64,000 nucleotides of DNA from Mastigias papua (GCA_964019165.1 OZ025269.1:9584191-9648190), one strand, 5' to 3'; positions 1 to 11,188 are shown, numbered from the stretch's first letter. The notes: generated from the letters alone by a model not told the origin. Numbers and translations are program-made.

Positions 1-200
1 CAATGTGCCCCACCAACGATGGCATTTAGACCACAGAACACTTTTTGTTGCTCTGCCCAGCGTTTGAGGTTGATTGTCGAAATCTTCTTGCTTGGAACCG
101 TTGAATTACTACAACCACTTGGATAGACCTGTGTTTCAAATAGGGCTTTTGCTTTATATTTGTGAAGTTGAATGTTTAGAAATGACTTATGATATGACTT
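1..200 (+). pseudogene. 3' end fragment of a non-LTR retrotransposon (Jockey/CR1-like) ORF2
   Basis: In the third frame the first 115 bases read a peptide with the pattern TTEHFLLLCPAFEV. This is typical of the Cys/His motif that closes the reverse-transcriptase ORF of Jockey/CR1-like LINEs of invertebrates. There is an in-frame stop before TTEH and a frameshift near 105, after which GTVELLQPLG continues in another frame. The fragment is cut by the left edge of the window, so its true length is unknown. The same family leaves a more complete tail at 36.8-37.4 kb. It is certainly dead. The family name is inferred from the motif only. Confidence 0.5.
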
Positions 201-755
201 TTATAGCTTAATATTCCTACAGTCATTGAAACTGATTGTAGTTGGGGTGGGGTGGAATTTGAAAAAATGTTATAGTACATGGTGTAGGCATAGATGGGAG
301 TTGGAAAATTTTCAAAGGGTTACTAGTAGTTAGATCGTAGTAGAAGATGAAGATTGTGAGGCTATGAATGATCCCTACAATGATAAATATAGTCAGTCAG
401 CTTTTAATTTCATGATGAAGATGTACTGGGAATCAGCATTTTGATATATTGCTGTAAGGGAGTCTGAGTAAGAATCTGTAGGGAGGAGAATTTCCCAATA
501 TTGTGTAATGGTGTACACCAGCAAACCAGAGAGTAGAGGAATCAGAATGAACTCTCATCAATTAACATTTTTTATTCAATCAAGGAATGATGCAAGAGGT
601 ATTGTCTGCATGTATGAATTTAGATATGTTCTCTGATATCAGGAATAACCTTGTTACTCCTGTTTGTATGTGTTGGTGCAGTACTTTGAGCATGATATTT
701 TCTGAGTAAGAATTCAGCAATAATATGCCATTTCACTAAAGCCTTATGTAGATGA
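201..755. other. non-coding stretch, nothing recognised
   Basis: AT-rich sequence between the LINE tail and the hAT transposon. No ORF of substance, tandem repeat or RNA gene was seen. Part of it may be LINE 3' UTR. Confidence 0.4.
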
Positions 756-763
756 CACTATTG

Positions 764-3267
764 CAGGGAGGCCAACCCACGGCTCGCAAGCTGCATGCGG
801 CTCTTCGCTTGGTTTTTTGCGGCTCTTAAAGGCCGGCATCTACAACAATTTTCAAAACACATTTAAAAAATTATGGCTTCTCAATTTTCATGCTGTTTAA
901 AACAGAACAGTCTGTGATAGGTACTTGAAATGGATGCAGTTGATTGGCTATAAGTAACTTGAAGCAATTCACATTCTGTAGCAACATGAAATTTGAGATG
1001 CTGAATGTTTTCTGAAGGTGATGATTATTAAATGGGCCTTGAGAGGTTTTCAATTCCTTTTGTGCTTGAGATGAAAATAGAGTAGTTCATTTCAGTAGTA
1101 AATGATTTGCATCAAGGTCGTTGCCAAAATGGTAGGCAGAAAAAGGACAGCAAAACCAAAATATGAAGATGAACACAGGATGTTTTAGCCAGAGTGTGAG
1201 AATTCATATTTTTTCGAGCCATTCTGTCTTATTTGTCAGGCATCATTAGCACATTTTAAAGCTTCAAATATTCAGAGCCACTTCAGCTCACTTCATGCTT
1301 CCATGAACCAGGAATTTCTAAAAGGTACTGAACCTCGTAAGCACAAGTTATTCACTTTGAAAAATCAGGCAGAAAAGCAGATACAGTTTTTCCAAAAATT
1401 TACCAAGCAGTCAGAGATCACAACGCTTGCATCATATCAACTGGCTTGGAACATGCATAGGCTAAAAAACCATATGATGAAGGGGATTTCATTAAAAAAT
1501 GCCTCAGTGACGCTGTTGATGTCTTATCCCCTGAAAATGGCAAAACCAAAACGAATGATATCAGACCTCCAACTGTCCGGCCACACTGTTGAATGCAGAG
1601 TATCAGAGATTAGCACAGTTATTGAGTTACAGTTGCACTCTGACCTTCAAGCATGTGAATATTTTAGTGTCACATTGGATGAGAGTTGTGACGTAGAAGA
1701 CAAGCCTCAGTTGTCAATATTTGCATGATCTGTGTCCAACGATTGTGTTATCAAAGAAGATCTCCTTGACATTGTGCCATTGAAAGACAGAATCCGTGGT
1801 ATAGATGCGAAAGCAACGACGATGATGGTTGCATTTGCAAAAGCAAATCTTCCCATTTCAAAACTAGCTGCAATTGCCATGGATGGAGCATCAGCCATGG
1901 TCAGATCTGTGAACGCACTTTTAGGCCTGTGCTAAGCTGACCATGCATTTCCCGAGTTTTGTAATGTCCATTGCATCATCCATGAAGAACAACTTGTGTC
2001 TAAATCATTGAATTTAGACAACGTCATGAAGCCTGTGATGGAACTCGTCAACTACATCCGCACACATGCGCTTTACCACAGGCAGTTCAGGAATTTCATC
2101 GCTGAGCTGGACCAAGGACTTCCAGGTGACCTGCCCCTGCACTGTACTGTGAGGTGGCTGTCAAAAAGCAAGGTACTCTCTCGCTTCTTTGAGCTTCTGG
2201 ATGCTGTGAAACTCTTCATGGACAAGAAGGGCAAGTACTATCCCGAAAGTGCGAACCTCGATTGAGTTATGGATCTGGGCTGTTTGGTCGATATTCTGTG
2301 TCACTTAGACAGGCTGAACCTGACCCTGCAGGGTAAGTTTAAAATGCTGTTGGACCTGGTGCAAAGTGTGTTTGCGTTTATCAACAAACTGAAGGTGTTC
2401 AAGGCGCACTTTGAAAAGGGTGAATTAACGCATTTTCTCACTCTGCTGAAAGCCAATGGGCAAGTCACCAGTGCCACCCTGAATAATCAAAGAGCCAGAT
2501 ATGCAACACTGGTTGAACACCTGCATGAAAGCCTTGTTTCCCGGTTTCATGAGCTACAACTGAATAGGTCACAGATTACATTCCTTGTTGACCCATTTAA
2601 TGCAGAGAAAGACTGTTTCAAAGCCCTGCTAGTCACAGATGAGGCTGCAGCTGAGTTAGAAATGATTGATCTTTATGAAGAGGTCCAACTGAAGCCTGTT
2701 TTAAGGGAAGGCGCTATTTGGTTCTGGAAAATGGTTCCATTAGAAAAATACCCCAATGTCACACGGGCTGCGCTTAAGATACTGTGCATGTTTGGGTCGA
2801 CATACATGTGTGAGTCTGTGCTTTCAAAGCATCAATCTGTTATGACTGATACTCATTTGAAGGAATTGCTTAGAGTTGCAACTACAGAATACTAGCCAAA
2901 CTTGAAGAAGATTGTTCAAGACAAGGAATGCCAGAAGTCCCACTATGCAACATGCATAGCAAGAGAAAAACTGTATTGTGGATTTTTATATTTTTGTTTG
3001 TGGACTTAGTTGATGGAAGGATGGGAGTTTCATTCCATTTCATTTTATTTAAGGAAGGTGGCCCTTCAGTGAATGCTATTTTACCAGGGGCCCTCCATTT
3101 GCTTTACAATTTAGCATTTAAATAATTAAAAGCAAAGCTAATATATGCTATAAGTAAAATTATACAGATGATATTTATGCTTATGTGCTTGTGTATCTGA
3201 TGTGGCTCTTTGCAGCTACACATGAAAAAAATGTGGCTCTTGGTCTCTGACAGGTTGGCCACCCCTG
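764..3267 (+). mobile_element. full-length hAT DNA transposon with 8-bp target duplication
   Basis: The ends are inverted repeats: the left end begins CAGGGAGGCCAACC and the reverse complement of the right end begins CAGGGGTGGCCAACC. The 8-bp sequence CACTATTG lies directly outside both ends (756-763 and 3268-3275), as expected for hAT insertions. Just inside the ends, short GCGGCTCTT / GTGGCTCTT motifs recur in inverted orientation, which are likely transposase binding sites. The element is 2504 bp and carries one long coding frame. Perfect target duplications imply a fairly recent insertion, but stop codons make the transposase non-functional. Confidence 0.93.
1129..2895 (+). pseudogene. 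hAT transposase (GTF2IRD2/ZBED-like clade), broken by in-frame stops
   Basis: One frame runs from the ATG at 1129 to 2895 with no frameshift. The product resembles animal hAT transposases related to the domesticated GTF2IRD2/EPM2AIP1 group. Features in order: a BED-like zinc finger (CLIC near 1228 followed by a paired-His segment to about 1290); the catalytic region with LDES near 1677; the NVHCIIHEEQL segment near 1966; CTVRW near 2143; and the C-terminal hAT dimerisation domain with FWKMV, KYPNVTRAAL and GSTYMCESVLS near 2720-2820. Premature stops lie at 1186 (TAG), 1726 (TGA), 1933 (TAA) and 2263 (TGA). The TAG at 2893 is probably also premature, because family-like sequence continues after it. 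A functional copy elsewhere would be needed to mobilise this element. Confidence 0.88.
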
Positions 3268-3274
3268 CACTATT

Positions 3275-3450
3275 GGATAAGACACTAACCAGAACTGATG
3301 GATTATTGTTTGGATAAGACATTAACCAGAATTGGTGGATGATTGTTTGGATAAGACATTAACCAGAATTGATTGCTGATTGTTTTGGTAAGACATTAAC
3401 CAGAATTGATTGATGAGTGTTTAGATATGACATTAGCCAGAATTGAAAAC
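3275..3450. repeat. 37-bp minisatellite, about 4.7 units
   Basis: Consecutive units start at 3275, 3312, 3349, 3386 and 3423. Each begins with a variant of GGATAAGACATTAACCAGAA and is 37 bp long; the last is partial and more diverged. The array starts inside the right target duplication of the hAT element, so the transposon landed at its edge. Confidence 0.85.
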
Positions 3451-3865
3451 ATTCCTTTTGAGCAGCGTTAAAGCCGCTGAAATAATTTTGAGGTTACATC
3501 ATGCATCTTTAGTAACAGAAGTGCTGCAGTAGTAACCAGCCTTTCTTCGTGTTGTTGGTTGGTGTTGATAGTCTTATTTAACGTGCAGAGAACACGGAGC
3601 CAGAGATAGACGATGCTGAGTTAACGAACTGATCTACTGACTAACTATACAACATAAATTACATTCTAATATACGTAAATATTGCTGACGAAACATTACA
3701 CACGAATTACCAAATGGACATAAAAAGAAAGTAGTGGGCTGAGTAAACGAAAGTAAAGGAATGACCTGTAAGATGTGATGACAGGGATGATGCAAGGTGA
3801 TGTCCAGATGTGGGATGACTTGGCAAAAGTGGAAAAGGCCGGTTGTGAATGAATGATGGTGGAAG
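3451..3865. other. non-coding spacer between minisatellite and Gypsy element
   Basis: No coding potential or repeat structure was recognised. Its last four bases (GAAG, 3862-3865) are the target-site duplication of the Gypsy element. Confidence 0.5.
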
Positions 3866-4142
3866 TGTAGGGTGCAGGAAACGACCCCCATTGGTTGAGA
3901 GAGACGAACAGATTACTGTGGCACCGTACCTAATTTTTGATGTGCCAAACTGACAATTGAACTGTTTTGTTAATTGATCTTTTAATTTAATAAGCTGCTT
4001 ATGTATCCTAGTATTGATTAGTTTTAGTTAGTTAGCTCTTGAGTTTTGTTGAAGATAGATGTTACGTAGCAGAACCTAATTTTCATTCGTCGAACCTGCG
4101 ATACATGGGACAGCCTTGGTCCATGTATAACCAAGAGCTACA
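3866..4142 (+). repeat. 5' LTR of the Gypsy element
   Basis: 277 bp, TG...CA, identical by eye to the 3' LTR. It holds an AT-rich middle (around 3955-4010) that could carry promoter elements, though no clear TATA box was assigned. The last part (CAGCCTTGG...CCATG) can form a short stem. Confidence 0.95.
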
Positions 4143-4144
4143 TT

Positions 4145-4158
4145 TGGCGCCCAGTGAG
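4145..4158 (+). other. primer-binding site
   Basis: TGGCGCCCAGTGAG lies two bases inside the 5' LTR. A start of TGGCGCC is standard for tRNA-primed LTR elements and would pair with a tRNA ending GGCGCCA. The specific tRNA was not assigned. Confidence 0.75.
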
Positions 4159-4420
4159 TTTTCTATTTGATGCTACGCACCTGTTACGCCGGTATCCTGG
4201 TTTGCTGCCGATTTTCCTCGATGCTGCCTTGCCTGTTCGCTGTTCCGTGGTTTGCTCGCCGCTTCAAGCCCGAGGGCGTACCGACCGTACCCCTCTCAGC
4301 TAAGTGTTTTTCTTCTGTTTGACTTTCGGCGCTCCGCTTTTTGTTTTGCGGGGTGGGGTGTGTATTTGGTTTTACATATTGTTAGATTATCTTGCTGGTT
4401 ACGTGTCAATATTACTGGAT

Positions 4421-5902
4421 ATGTCTGAAATCGAAGATTTGCAATTAGAACTCGATGCGCTTCTTTGCCACCAAAGTATTGAAAAGTTACTAGAACTTTC
4501 CATTTTGCTCAAGGTTAAAGAAAGTATAGAAGATAAAAGTAGATCTCAACTGGTTAAACTAATTAGAAATGCTATTGAGGAAGCTATATCTAATCCAACG
4601 GAAGATTTTAATGTGGACACCTTCTTACGTGATACAATTTCGAATGTTAAAGGATCGCCTTCCTCCTTACCTAAATCTGAGGAACAGACCAGAGTTCAAC
4701 AAGAAATTAGTTATCTTGAAAAGCAACTAGACGATTTGCGACTACTGCAACTAGAATCTGACAAAACAAGAAAAACCCTTTCCGAACAGTTGCGGGCTGC
4801 AAAGCAAAAAGTAACGGAGACAAGCATTTCTGATAGTATCGATTCTGCTAGCGCTAATCTAACTAATCCAGCGAAATCCGAAACTGTTAAGCCAGGATCT
4901 TCTGTCCTACTTAGAGACTTCAAAATTTCTGGTCAAATTGGTGAGCCTGGACAACATGATAAACTAACGTATGTATCGTTAATCCATCAAATAGATACTG
5001 GTTTAGAAAGGGGCTATTCCGAAAAAGAAGTTTGTGATGCCATTATTAAATCAATATCCCCTCACAGTAGTTTGCGAAATTACATCTTAACGTTGCCACA
5101 ACGCTCGCTCGGGAAATTGCGATCAATTTTGCGCGTATTTTTCCAAGAAAAGACGGCTGCTGATCTTTTTCAGGCCATGGTTACGACTGTTCAAGAGCCT
5201 AAGGAAACCGCGCAACAGTTTCTACTCCGACTTTTAGATTCAAGAAATAGAGTGTCTTTCGCCTCTAAGGAAGAAAATGCTGAATCAGAATATAGCTCTC
5301 AATTAGTCGAAAAGTCATTTTTGAAAGCCTTCGAATCTGGACTGCGCGATGAGAACTTAGTTACTAATCTCCGGCCATTCCTTAGGAAAAGCGATATTAC
5401 TGACGATGAGTTAATGAGAAGCGTAAATGACTTAGCAACGAAACAATCCGAGCGAAAAGCGAAGATTGGCGCTGCATCTGAGCGTACCAAAGCAGCGAAG
5501 GCGCAAGCTATTACTGTCGAAAATGAAAAACAGAATAGACAGAGCCCTAACATTCCTCGGGAAAACAGTAAGGTAGTCGAGTCTGAAACAAGTAAACTCT
5601 CAGCAGAAATTCAATACTTGAAAAGTCAATTAGCCGAAATTAAGCAACAAGCTAACAATTCTGCTCGAGGCAACTTGGCACCTAGGTTTCCTAATAGAGC
5701 GCGCGGTCGGTGGCGGAACAGATACAGCGGACCGCCTCGTTATAGTCGTCTCGCATGTTGCCGTACTTGTCATTCAAATGGCACGACGGAACAGTGTGAC
5801 CATTGCTTTCAATGCGGGGAGCATGGACATTTTCGTTCGCAGTGTCCTCACTTTAGGAATCAGGGAAACCTGCCACGGTTATTCCAGGGGGGCGTGGAGT
5901 AA
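4421..5902 (+). CDS. gag: Gag polyprotein of the Gypsy element
   Basis: 493 codons counted from the first ATG (4421, MSEIEDL). The frame is open further upstream to a GTG at 4304, but that segment is hydrophobic and lies in the leader, so 4421 is preferred. Gag forms the virus-like particle that packages element RNA. The N-terminal half is rich in charged and helical sequence (coiled-coil-like [19 protein letters not shown]). A capsid-like central region follows (about residues 175-350). The C-terminus is Arg-rich and has a CCHC zinc knuckle ([14 protein letters not shown], near 5810-5850) preceded by two further CxxC pairs. It ends at 5902, overlapping the pol frame, which opens at 5857. Pol is in the -1 frame, so it is presumably made by ribosomal frameshifting. 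Confidence 0.9.
   Translation: MSEIEDLQLELDALLCHQSIEKLLELSILLKVKESIEDKSRSQLVKLIRNAIEEAISNPTEDFNVDTFLRDTISNVKGSPSSLPKSEEQTRVQQEISYLEKQLDDLRLLQLESDKTRKTLSEQLRAAKQKVTETSISDSIDSASANLTNPAKSETVKPGSSVLLRDFKISGQIGEPGQHDKLTYVSLIHQIDTGLERGYSEKEVCDAIIKSISPHSSLRNYILTLPQRSLGKLRSILRVFFQEKTAADLFQAMVTTVQEPKETAQQFLLRLLDSRNRVSFASKEENAESEYSSQLVEKSFLKAFESGLRDENLVTNLRPFLRKSDITDDELMRSVNDLATKQSERKAKIGAASERTKAAKAQAITVENEKQNRQSPNIPRENSKVVESETSKLSAEIQYLKSQLAEIKQQANNSARGNLAPRFPNRARGRWRNRYSGPPRYSRLACCRTCHSNGTTEQCDHCFQCGEHGHFRSQCPHFRNQGNLPRLFQGGVE
5887..5893 (+). other. candidate -1 ribosomal frameshift heptamer G GGG GGC
   Basis: In the Gag frame the bases split as G-GGG-GGC, which fits the X-XXY-YYZ rule for simultaneous -1 slippage. 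It lies within the 46-base overlap between Gag (to 5902) and the pol frame (open from 5857), and slippage there moves ribosomes from the Gag frame into the pol frame. No tRNA-slip experiment or downstream pseudoknot can be confirmed by eye. Confidence 0.65.
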
Positions 5903-8900
5903 CCGATAACGATGCGAAGCCTCAACGTTGTAATTATTGTGGAACTATACAAAACGGATTGACTATTTGGACATGTAGCGGTTGTTGCCTTGTTAAGTAT
6001 TGCGGTAAAGTATGCCAGCGGAAACATTGGTTACAGCATAAAGCTATTTGCGCGGCAGTTCAAACTTTAAATAACGAGTCGCATAAAAATGCGGTACCAC
6101 CGAATTTCGTAACGCACTTAACTCCAAAACAATCGTCTCAAATCGCAAAAATTGTTGGGAACCGATGTACAATTAATTGTAAACTAAATGGACTGTTTGT
6201 CGAAGCTTTATGGGACACGGGTGCCCAGGTTTCTATTATTTCGGAACAATTTCTTCGTAATCGTTTCCCCGGTATGAAGTTGAGAAACATCTCAGAACTT
6301 ATCGATTGCGAATTAGATTTGACTGCAGCTAATGGTACGTCAATACCGTACACAGGATTTGTTGAGTTTACTTTTACATTGAAAAACAAACGAGACCCGA
6401 TTCTTGTTCCGTTCCTAGTAACGACCGACGACATTTCAATGCCGCTTGTCGGGTATAACGTAATCGAGCTGTGTATAAAGTCCGGACTAACTAGCCCTGA
6501 GTTAGCGTGTGTCTTCTCATCTTTGAGTCGTAACAATGTAAATACTTTGTATGATATTATTGAAGCTAACAATGATGCTGATTTGTGTACTGTTCGAACA
6601 AACAAGAAAAACGCTTTGATTAAACGTGGACAATGCTCTGAGATTTCGTGTAGGATTAATCATGGACCTATCGCTTCCGCAATTCCTGTTATTTTTGAGC
6701 CTGAAGAAACTCAAGAGTTACCACATGGTCTTGTTGTTTCAGAATCATTATTTTCATTAAAACCCGGAAAAACAAGCGTTATCAAATTCTTAGTCGAAAA
6801 CACTACAAAACATGATATCGTTTTGCCAAAACGCACGGTTCTTGGTCGGATTCAGCTAGTACAATCCGTAACCCCCGTAGATGTGAAGTTGAAAGAGAAA
6901 GTTGCCAGTCCCGAACCTACTATAAACGCAAATGTCCGTAGTGAGGTTGGTTTTGATAAAAATATTCCAAATCATGTCAAACAGATTAATCTAGATGGTC
7001 TTACGGAAACCCAGAAACAATCTGCTTTGAACTTGTTATGCGAGGAACAAAATTCATTTTCGAAAGATGATGATGATATTGGTACAGTCCCAAATCTACA
7101 ATTGAATATAAATCTGACAGATAACATTCCTGTGCAGAAAAATTACGTTGCTGTACCAAGACCGCTTTACCCCGAAGTAAAAGCGTATATCGAAGACCTT
7201 TTAAATAAAAATTTTATTTGTAAATCGGACTCTCCATACAGCTCTCCAGTAGTCTGTGTAAGAAAGAAAGACCAATCGTTGAGACTTTGTGTAGATTTTC
7301 GTGCTTTGAATCAAAAGACTATTCCGGATCGTCATCCGATTCCGCGGATTCAAGAAACGCTAGATAATTTGGGGGGAAACGCGTGGTTCTCGGTTTTAGA
7401 CCAGGGTAAGGCATACCATCAAGGTTTCGTTAGTGAAAAGAGTCAACATCTTACAGCCTTTATTACCCCCTGGGGATTGTATGAATGGAAGAGGATTCCC
7501 TTTGGACTTCGCAATGCGCCGGGTGCATTCCAACGATTTATGGAAAATTGCTTAGGAGACTTACGAGATGAAATTTGTATTCCATATTTGGATGACGTAA
7601 TCGTGTTCAGCAAAACTTTCGATGGACATTTGGCAAATCTCAGAAAAGTTTTACAACGCCTAAGAGAACATGGAGTAAAATTAAAGCCTCGGAAATGTAA
7701 CATGTTTCGGAGAGAAGTTAACTTTCTAGGAAGAATCATCTCTCCCGAAGGATATAAATTAGATCCAGAGAGTATCAAGCCACTTTTGCATTTGCAAAAA
7801 TCGACCCCACAAACCGTAGGTGATGTTCGACGTTTACTTGGCCTCCTTGGGTATTATCGACGGTATATTAAAAATTTCTCATCGATTGCAAAACCATTGT
7901 ATGATCTATTATCGAAGTCTGAAAAAAACAAATCAACGTGCAATCAAACATCGAAATCGAATAATCAGTTGCACTCTAAGAGTTCAGTTATTTGGAACGA
8001 AAAACACCAGCGTATCTTAGACACATTAATTGAACAGCTGATGTCGCCTCCGATTATGGCTTATCCTAACTTTTCAGATCCTTTTATACTCCATACGGAT
8101 GCATCAGAAGTAGGATTAGGTGCAGTTCTGTATCAACGTCAAAACGGTTTGTTAAGAGTTATTGCATATGGCTCTCGTACTTTATCGCCAGCAGAGAAAA
8201 ACTACTACCTTCACTCTGGTAAACTCGAATTTTTAGCGTTGAAATGGGCGATATGTGATCAGTTTCGTGACTATTTATATTACGCGCTATCTTTCACTGT
8301 ATATACCGACAATAACCCATTAACGTACGTACTTTCATCCGCAAAATTAAATGCCACTGGTTTACGTTGGGTCAATGAGTTAGCTGATTTTAATTTTACC
8401 ATAAAATATAGACCAGGTAAAGTAAATTGCGATGCCGATACTCTTTCGCGCATTCCCGATTTCGAATCGTACATGATCACGTGTACTGAGGAAATGTTAC
8501 CAAAAACTAGAACTGCAGTAACATCCGCTGTAAATATGCTCGCTACTGGTAAATCGAATTGGATTACGCCACTCACGATCGATCCAAATGTTTTGGCTAT
8601 TGAAGATATGACTTCTCAGAAAGATTTATCATTCACAGTAAACGATTTAATTCAAGCCCAATTAAGTGATCCTGTTACAAGTCGCGTTATTCATTTTATG
8701 GACAACGGTAAAAAGCCTCTACCTAAAGATCTTTTGCATGAATCTCCTGCTGTAAAACGATTGCTACGCGATTGGCCTAAACTTGTACGTAAGGATGGTC
8801 TCTTAAAACGTAACATCGGTACTCTTTCACAAATCGTTTTACCTCAGAAATACCATCGCTTAGTCATTAAGGAGCTGCATGAAAACATGGGTCATCTTGG

Positions 8901-10470
8901 ACCCGAACGCGTTTTGGACCTAGCTAGACAAAGATTTTTCTGGCCTCGTATGCACGCAGATATTGAACATTTTATACACAACGTTTGCACTTGCGTAAAA
9001 CAGAAACGTCCAACATTTCATACGAGAGCTCCGTTACAGCCGATTATTACTACGTCTCCGTTCGAAATGATTTCTATTGACTTTTTGCATTTAGAGCGTA
9101 GCAAAGGAGGTTATGAATACATTTTAGTCATCGTCGATCATTTTACCCGTTTCGCTCAGACGTATGCAACTCTGAATAAGTCTGCTAAAACTGTTGCTTC
9201 CAAGTTATATAACGACTTCATTTTACGTTTTGGCTTTCCTACTAAGATCCATCACGATCAAGGGGCAGAATTTGAGAACAATCTTTTCGATCACCTTCAA
9301 AAACTTTGTGACATTAAACATTCGCGCACGACACCTTATCATCCGCAAGGTAACGGACAAGTAGAGCGTTTTAATCGTACTTTATTATCTATGCTTCGTA
9401 CTTTACCAGAATCGTATAAAAGTCGTTGGCACGAGCATCTCAGTAAGGTCACTCACGCTTATAATTGCACGCGGAATGATTCTACCGGTTTTTCGCCATT
9501 TTATCTTTTGTTTGGACGACACCCTCGTTTACCTATCGATATGATTTTTAACATTGATCAACCTTCGTCTGCGCGTAGCTATAATGAATATGTACAACAA
9601 TGGAAACAAGCCATGGAAGAAGCCTATAGCATTGCCAACCGTCGATCGATTGCGGCTGGAGAACAGAATAAAGCTCGTTATGATTTGCACGCTAAGTCAA
9701 TTGATCTCCACCCGAACGATCGGGTGCTCGTTCGAAATTTGTCGGAGAGGGGAGGACCCGGTAAATTACGGTCGTACTGGGAAAAGGAAATTCACCGCGT
9801 TATTCGACGTAAAGATAATTTTTCGCCCGTATACGAAATACAACGAGAAAACGGATCAGGTCCTATTAGAGTATTGCATAGGAATCTATTGTTGCCATGC
9901 AACGAATTGCCAATGGATACGGATGCTGCTCCGCAACAACCCATTTCGAAAGGCCGTAGGCGCAATACGTACCATACACGATCTGCAACACGACTTTCTA
10001 ATTCTCGTGCGACAGATAGTTCGATGTCTGACAGTGAATCAGAAGATGAAATTTTTATTCCCGCGAATAATAATCGAATATTGGAAAGACCGACGGACTC
10101 ATTAAGAAACGAGCCGGTACCAACGATTGATATACCAGACGTATCTGATAGTGGAGAAGCCGTGAACTGTGCAAATGATAGAGACCATGAGCCGACGAAA
10201 CAACGCGAAATGCCTGATAGTGTCGCACACGAACGTTTAATCGATCAAACGTCGTCCGAGACACAAGAAACTAATCGTCCAGTCCGTAGTCGACAGCCAC
10301 CAAACCGATTAGCTTATTATGCACCAGGTCAATCGTTATTGACTTCGAATGTCCATAATATTAATAGTGTTCCGCGTGTTCCAGTTCTTTCAACTATCTT
10401 TTCGTCGATACGTCGCTTTATACCATCCAGTCGTTCGCAGTCGTATCCAGTTGTTGTTCACACGGTATAA
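5893..10470 (+). CDS. pol: Pol polyprotein of the Gypsy element (MYND finger, protease, RT, RNase H, integrase)
   Basis: Open in the -1 frame relative to Gag from 5857 to 10470; expression probably requires frameshifting at 5887-5893. Domains in order: a MYND-type zinc finger (about 5929-6050); aspartic protease with DTGA near 6212; reverse transcriptase with YLDD near 7585; RNase H with [15 protein letters not shown] near 8093; integrase zinc-binding region with H residues near 8850-8890 and a CxC pair near 8986; integrase core with SIDFL (9070), HHDQG (9250) and VERFN (9361). Exactly 35 residues separate the last two acidic residues. A C-terminal GPY/F-like module ([10 protein letters not shown], near 9757) follows. 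A long acidic, Ser-rich tail of unknown role runs to the stop. All catalytic residues that can be judged by eye are present. Confidence 0.93.
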   Translation, partial: RGVTDNDAKPQRCNYCGTIQNGLTIWTCSGCCLVKYCGKVCQRKHWLQHKAICAAVQTLNNESHKNAVPPNFVTHLTPKQSSQIAKIVGNRCTINCKLNGLFVEALWDTGAQVSIISEQFLRNRFPGMKLRNISELIDCELDLTAANGTSIPYTGFVEFTFTLKNKRDPILVPFLVTTDDISMPLVGYNVIELCIKSGLTSPELACVFSSLSRNNVNTLYDIIEANNDADLCTVRTNKKNALIKRGQCSEISCRINHGPIASAIPVIFEPEETQELPHGLVVSESLFSLKPGKTSVIKFLVENTTKHDIVLPKRTVLGRIQLVQSVTPVDVKLKEKVASPEPTINANVRSEVGFDKNIPNHVKQINLDGLTETQKQSALNLLCEEQNSFSKDDDDIGTVPNLQLNINLTDNIPVQKNYVAVPRPLYPEVKAYIEDLLNKNFICKSDSPYSSPVVCVRKKDQSLRLCVDFRALNQKTIPDRHPIPRIQETLDNLGGNAWFSVLDQGKAYHQGFVSEKSQHLTAFITPWGLYEWKRIPFGLRNAPGAFQRFMENCLGDLRDEICIPYLDDVIVFSKTFDGHLANLRKVLQRLREHGVKLKPRKCNMFRREVNFLGRIISPEGYKLDPESIKPLLHLQKSTPQTVGDVRRLLGLLGYYRRYIKNFSSIAKPLYDLLSKSEKNKSTCNQTSKSNNQLHSKSSVIWNEKHQRILDTLIEQLMSPPIMAYPNFSDPFILHTDASEVGLGAVLYQRQNGLLRVIAYGSRTLSPAEKNYYLHSGKLEFLALKWAICDQFRDYLYYALSFTVYTDNNPLTYVLSSAKLNATGLRWVNELADFNFTIKYRPGKVNCDADTLSRIPDFESYMITCTEEMLPKTRTAVTSAVNMLATGKSNWITPLTIDPNVLAIEDMTSQKDLSFTVNDLIQAQLSDPVTSRVIHFMDNGKKPLPKDLLHESPAVKRLLRDWPKLVRKDGLLKRNIGTLSQIVLPQKYHRLVIKELHENMGHLGPERVLDLARQRFFWPRMHADIEHFIHNVCTCVKQKRPTFHTRAPLQPIITTSPFEMISIDFLHLERSKGGYEYILVIVDHFTRFAQTYATLNKSAKTVASKLYNDFILRFGFPTKIHHDQGAEFENNLFDHLQKLCDIKHSRTTPYHPQGNGQVERFNRTLLSMLRTLPESYKSRWHEHLSKVTHAYNCTRNDSTGFSPFYLLFGRHPRLPIDMIFNIDQPSSARSYNEYVQQWKQAMEEAYSIANRRSIAAGEQNKARYDLHAKSIDLHPNDRVLVRNLSERGGPGKLRSYWEKEIHRVIRRKDNFSPVYEIQRENGSGPIRVLHRNLLLPCNELPMDTDAAPQQPISKGRRRNTYHTRSATRLSNSRATDSSMSDSESEDEIFIPANNNRILERPTDSLRNEPVPTIDIPDVSDSGEAVNCANDRDHEPTKQREMPDSVAHERLIDQTSSETQETNRPVRSRQPPNRLAYYAPGQSLLTSNVHNINSVPRVPVLSTIFSSIRRFIPSSRSQSYPVVVHTV
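5929..6051 (+). other. MYND-type zinc finger encoded at the start of pol
   Basis: The translated pattern is C-x2-C-x11-C-x2-C-x4-YC-x3-CQ-x3-W-x2-H-x3-C, the MYND consensus, with the telltale YC, CQ, W and H-C spacing. MYND domains usually mediate protein-protein contacts in chromatin and signalling proteins. The first CxxC pair (codons at 5929 and 5938) lies upstream of any possible internal start near 5959, so the whole finger is made only if pol is translated as an extension of Gag. It sits between the nucleocapsid knuckle and the protease. Confidence 0.8.
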
Positions 10471-10895
10471 GAACCGAATAGTTCGCTTGATTATCAGAAG
10501 TACATTGTTATCGTTCCTGATTTTTCAATTTCATTTATATATATTCATTTTTACATTTACTATATTTTAAGTATTCTTTTACATGAACAGCTTTCGTACA
10601 TTCGTACGTACCGAAATAGCCTCGCCTATTTCCCGATCGATTTTTACAATCGATATTCGCAAGTCACGTCGTTACGATTCTTCAGAGAAACACATGTTAT
10701 TGCTACTGAAGGAATCACTATGGAATTGAAACAATTTATGCCAACTGGAAAGTCATTGAACACAGAAATTAACTCTTATTTTGTTATTCTCTTTCGCTAT
10801 TGGTATTTACACTTGTTGGAAGTCAATGAAGATTTAAGAACGTTTTCTCACCGCTTCCATGGATCCTCAAGGATGTCAGGGACGACATTTTCTTT
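10471..10895 (+). other. Gypsy 3' untranslated segment
   Basis: Between the pol stop and the polypurine tract. Short ORFs here have no signal peptide or membrane segment that would suggest env. Nothing else was recognised. Confidence 0.6.
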
Positions 10896-10907
10896 AGAGG
10901 GGGAGTA
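10896..10907 (+). other. polypurine tract
   Basis: AGAGGGGGAGTA abuts the 3' LTR, the position from which plus-strand DNA synthesis is primed in LTR elements. Confidence 0.8.
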
Positions 10908-11184
10908 TGTAGGGTGCAGGAAACGACCCCCATTGGTTGAGAGAGACGAACAGATTACTGTGGCACCGTACCTAATTTTTGATGTGCCAAACTGACAATT
11001 GAACTGTTTTGTTAATTGATCTTTTAATTTAATAAGCTGCTTATGTATCCTAGTATTGATTAGTTTTAGTTAGTTAGCTCTTGAGTTTTGTTGAAGATAG
11101 ATGTTACGTAGCAGAACCTAATTTTCATTCGTCGAACCTGCGATACATGGGACAGCCTTGGTCCATGTATAACCAAGAGCTACA
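10908..11184 (+). repeat. 3' LTR of the Gypsy element
   Basis: 277 bp, TG...CA, identical by eye to the 5' LTR, followed by the GAAG target duplication at 11185-11188. Confidence 0.95.
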
Positions 11185-11188
11185 GAAG

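Larger units (their letters stand above)
3866..11184 (+). mobile_element. full-length Ty3/Gypsy LTR retrotransposon, apparently intact
   Basis: Two 277-bp direct repeats (3866-4142 and 10908-11184) start with TG and end with CA and are identical by eye. A 4-bp duplication, GAAG, flanks the element (3862-3865 and 11185-11188). Inside, in order, are a primer-binding site, gag, pol (MYND finger, protease, RT, RNase H, integrase) and a polypurine tract. RT before integrase defines the Ty3/Gypsy order. No env-like ORF was seen. Identical LTRs, open gag and pol frames and a clean target duplication point to a very recent insertion that may still be competent to transpose. Confidence 0.96.

Noticed and set aside
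3275..3450. Possible CRISPR-like array
   Set aside because: The 37-bp units are directly tandem with no unique spacers, in an animal genome; it is a minisatellite.
10720..10995. ORF between pol and the 3' LTR as a possible env gene
   Set aside because: 91 codons, no signal peptide, no membrane helix, no glycosylation pattern, and it runs into the LTR.
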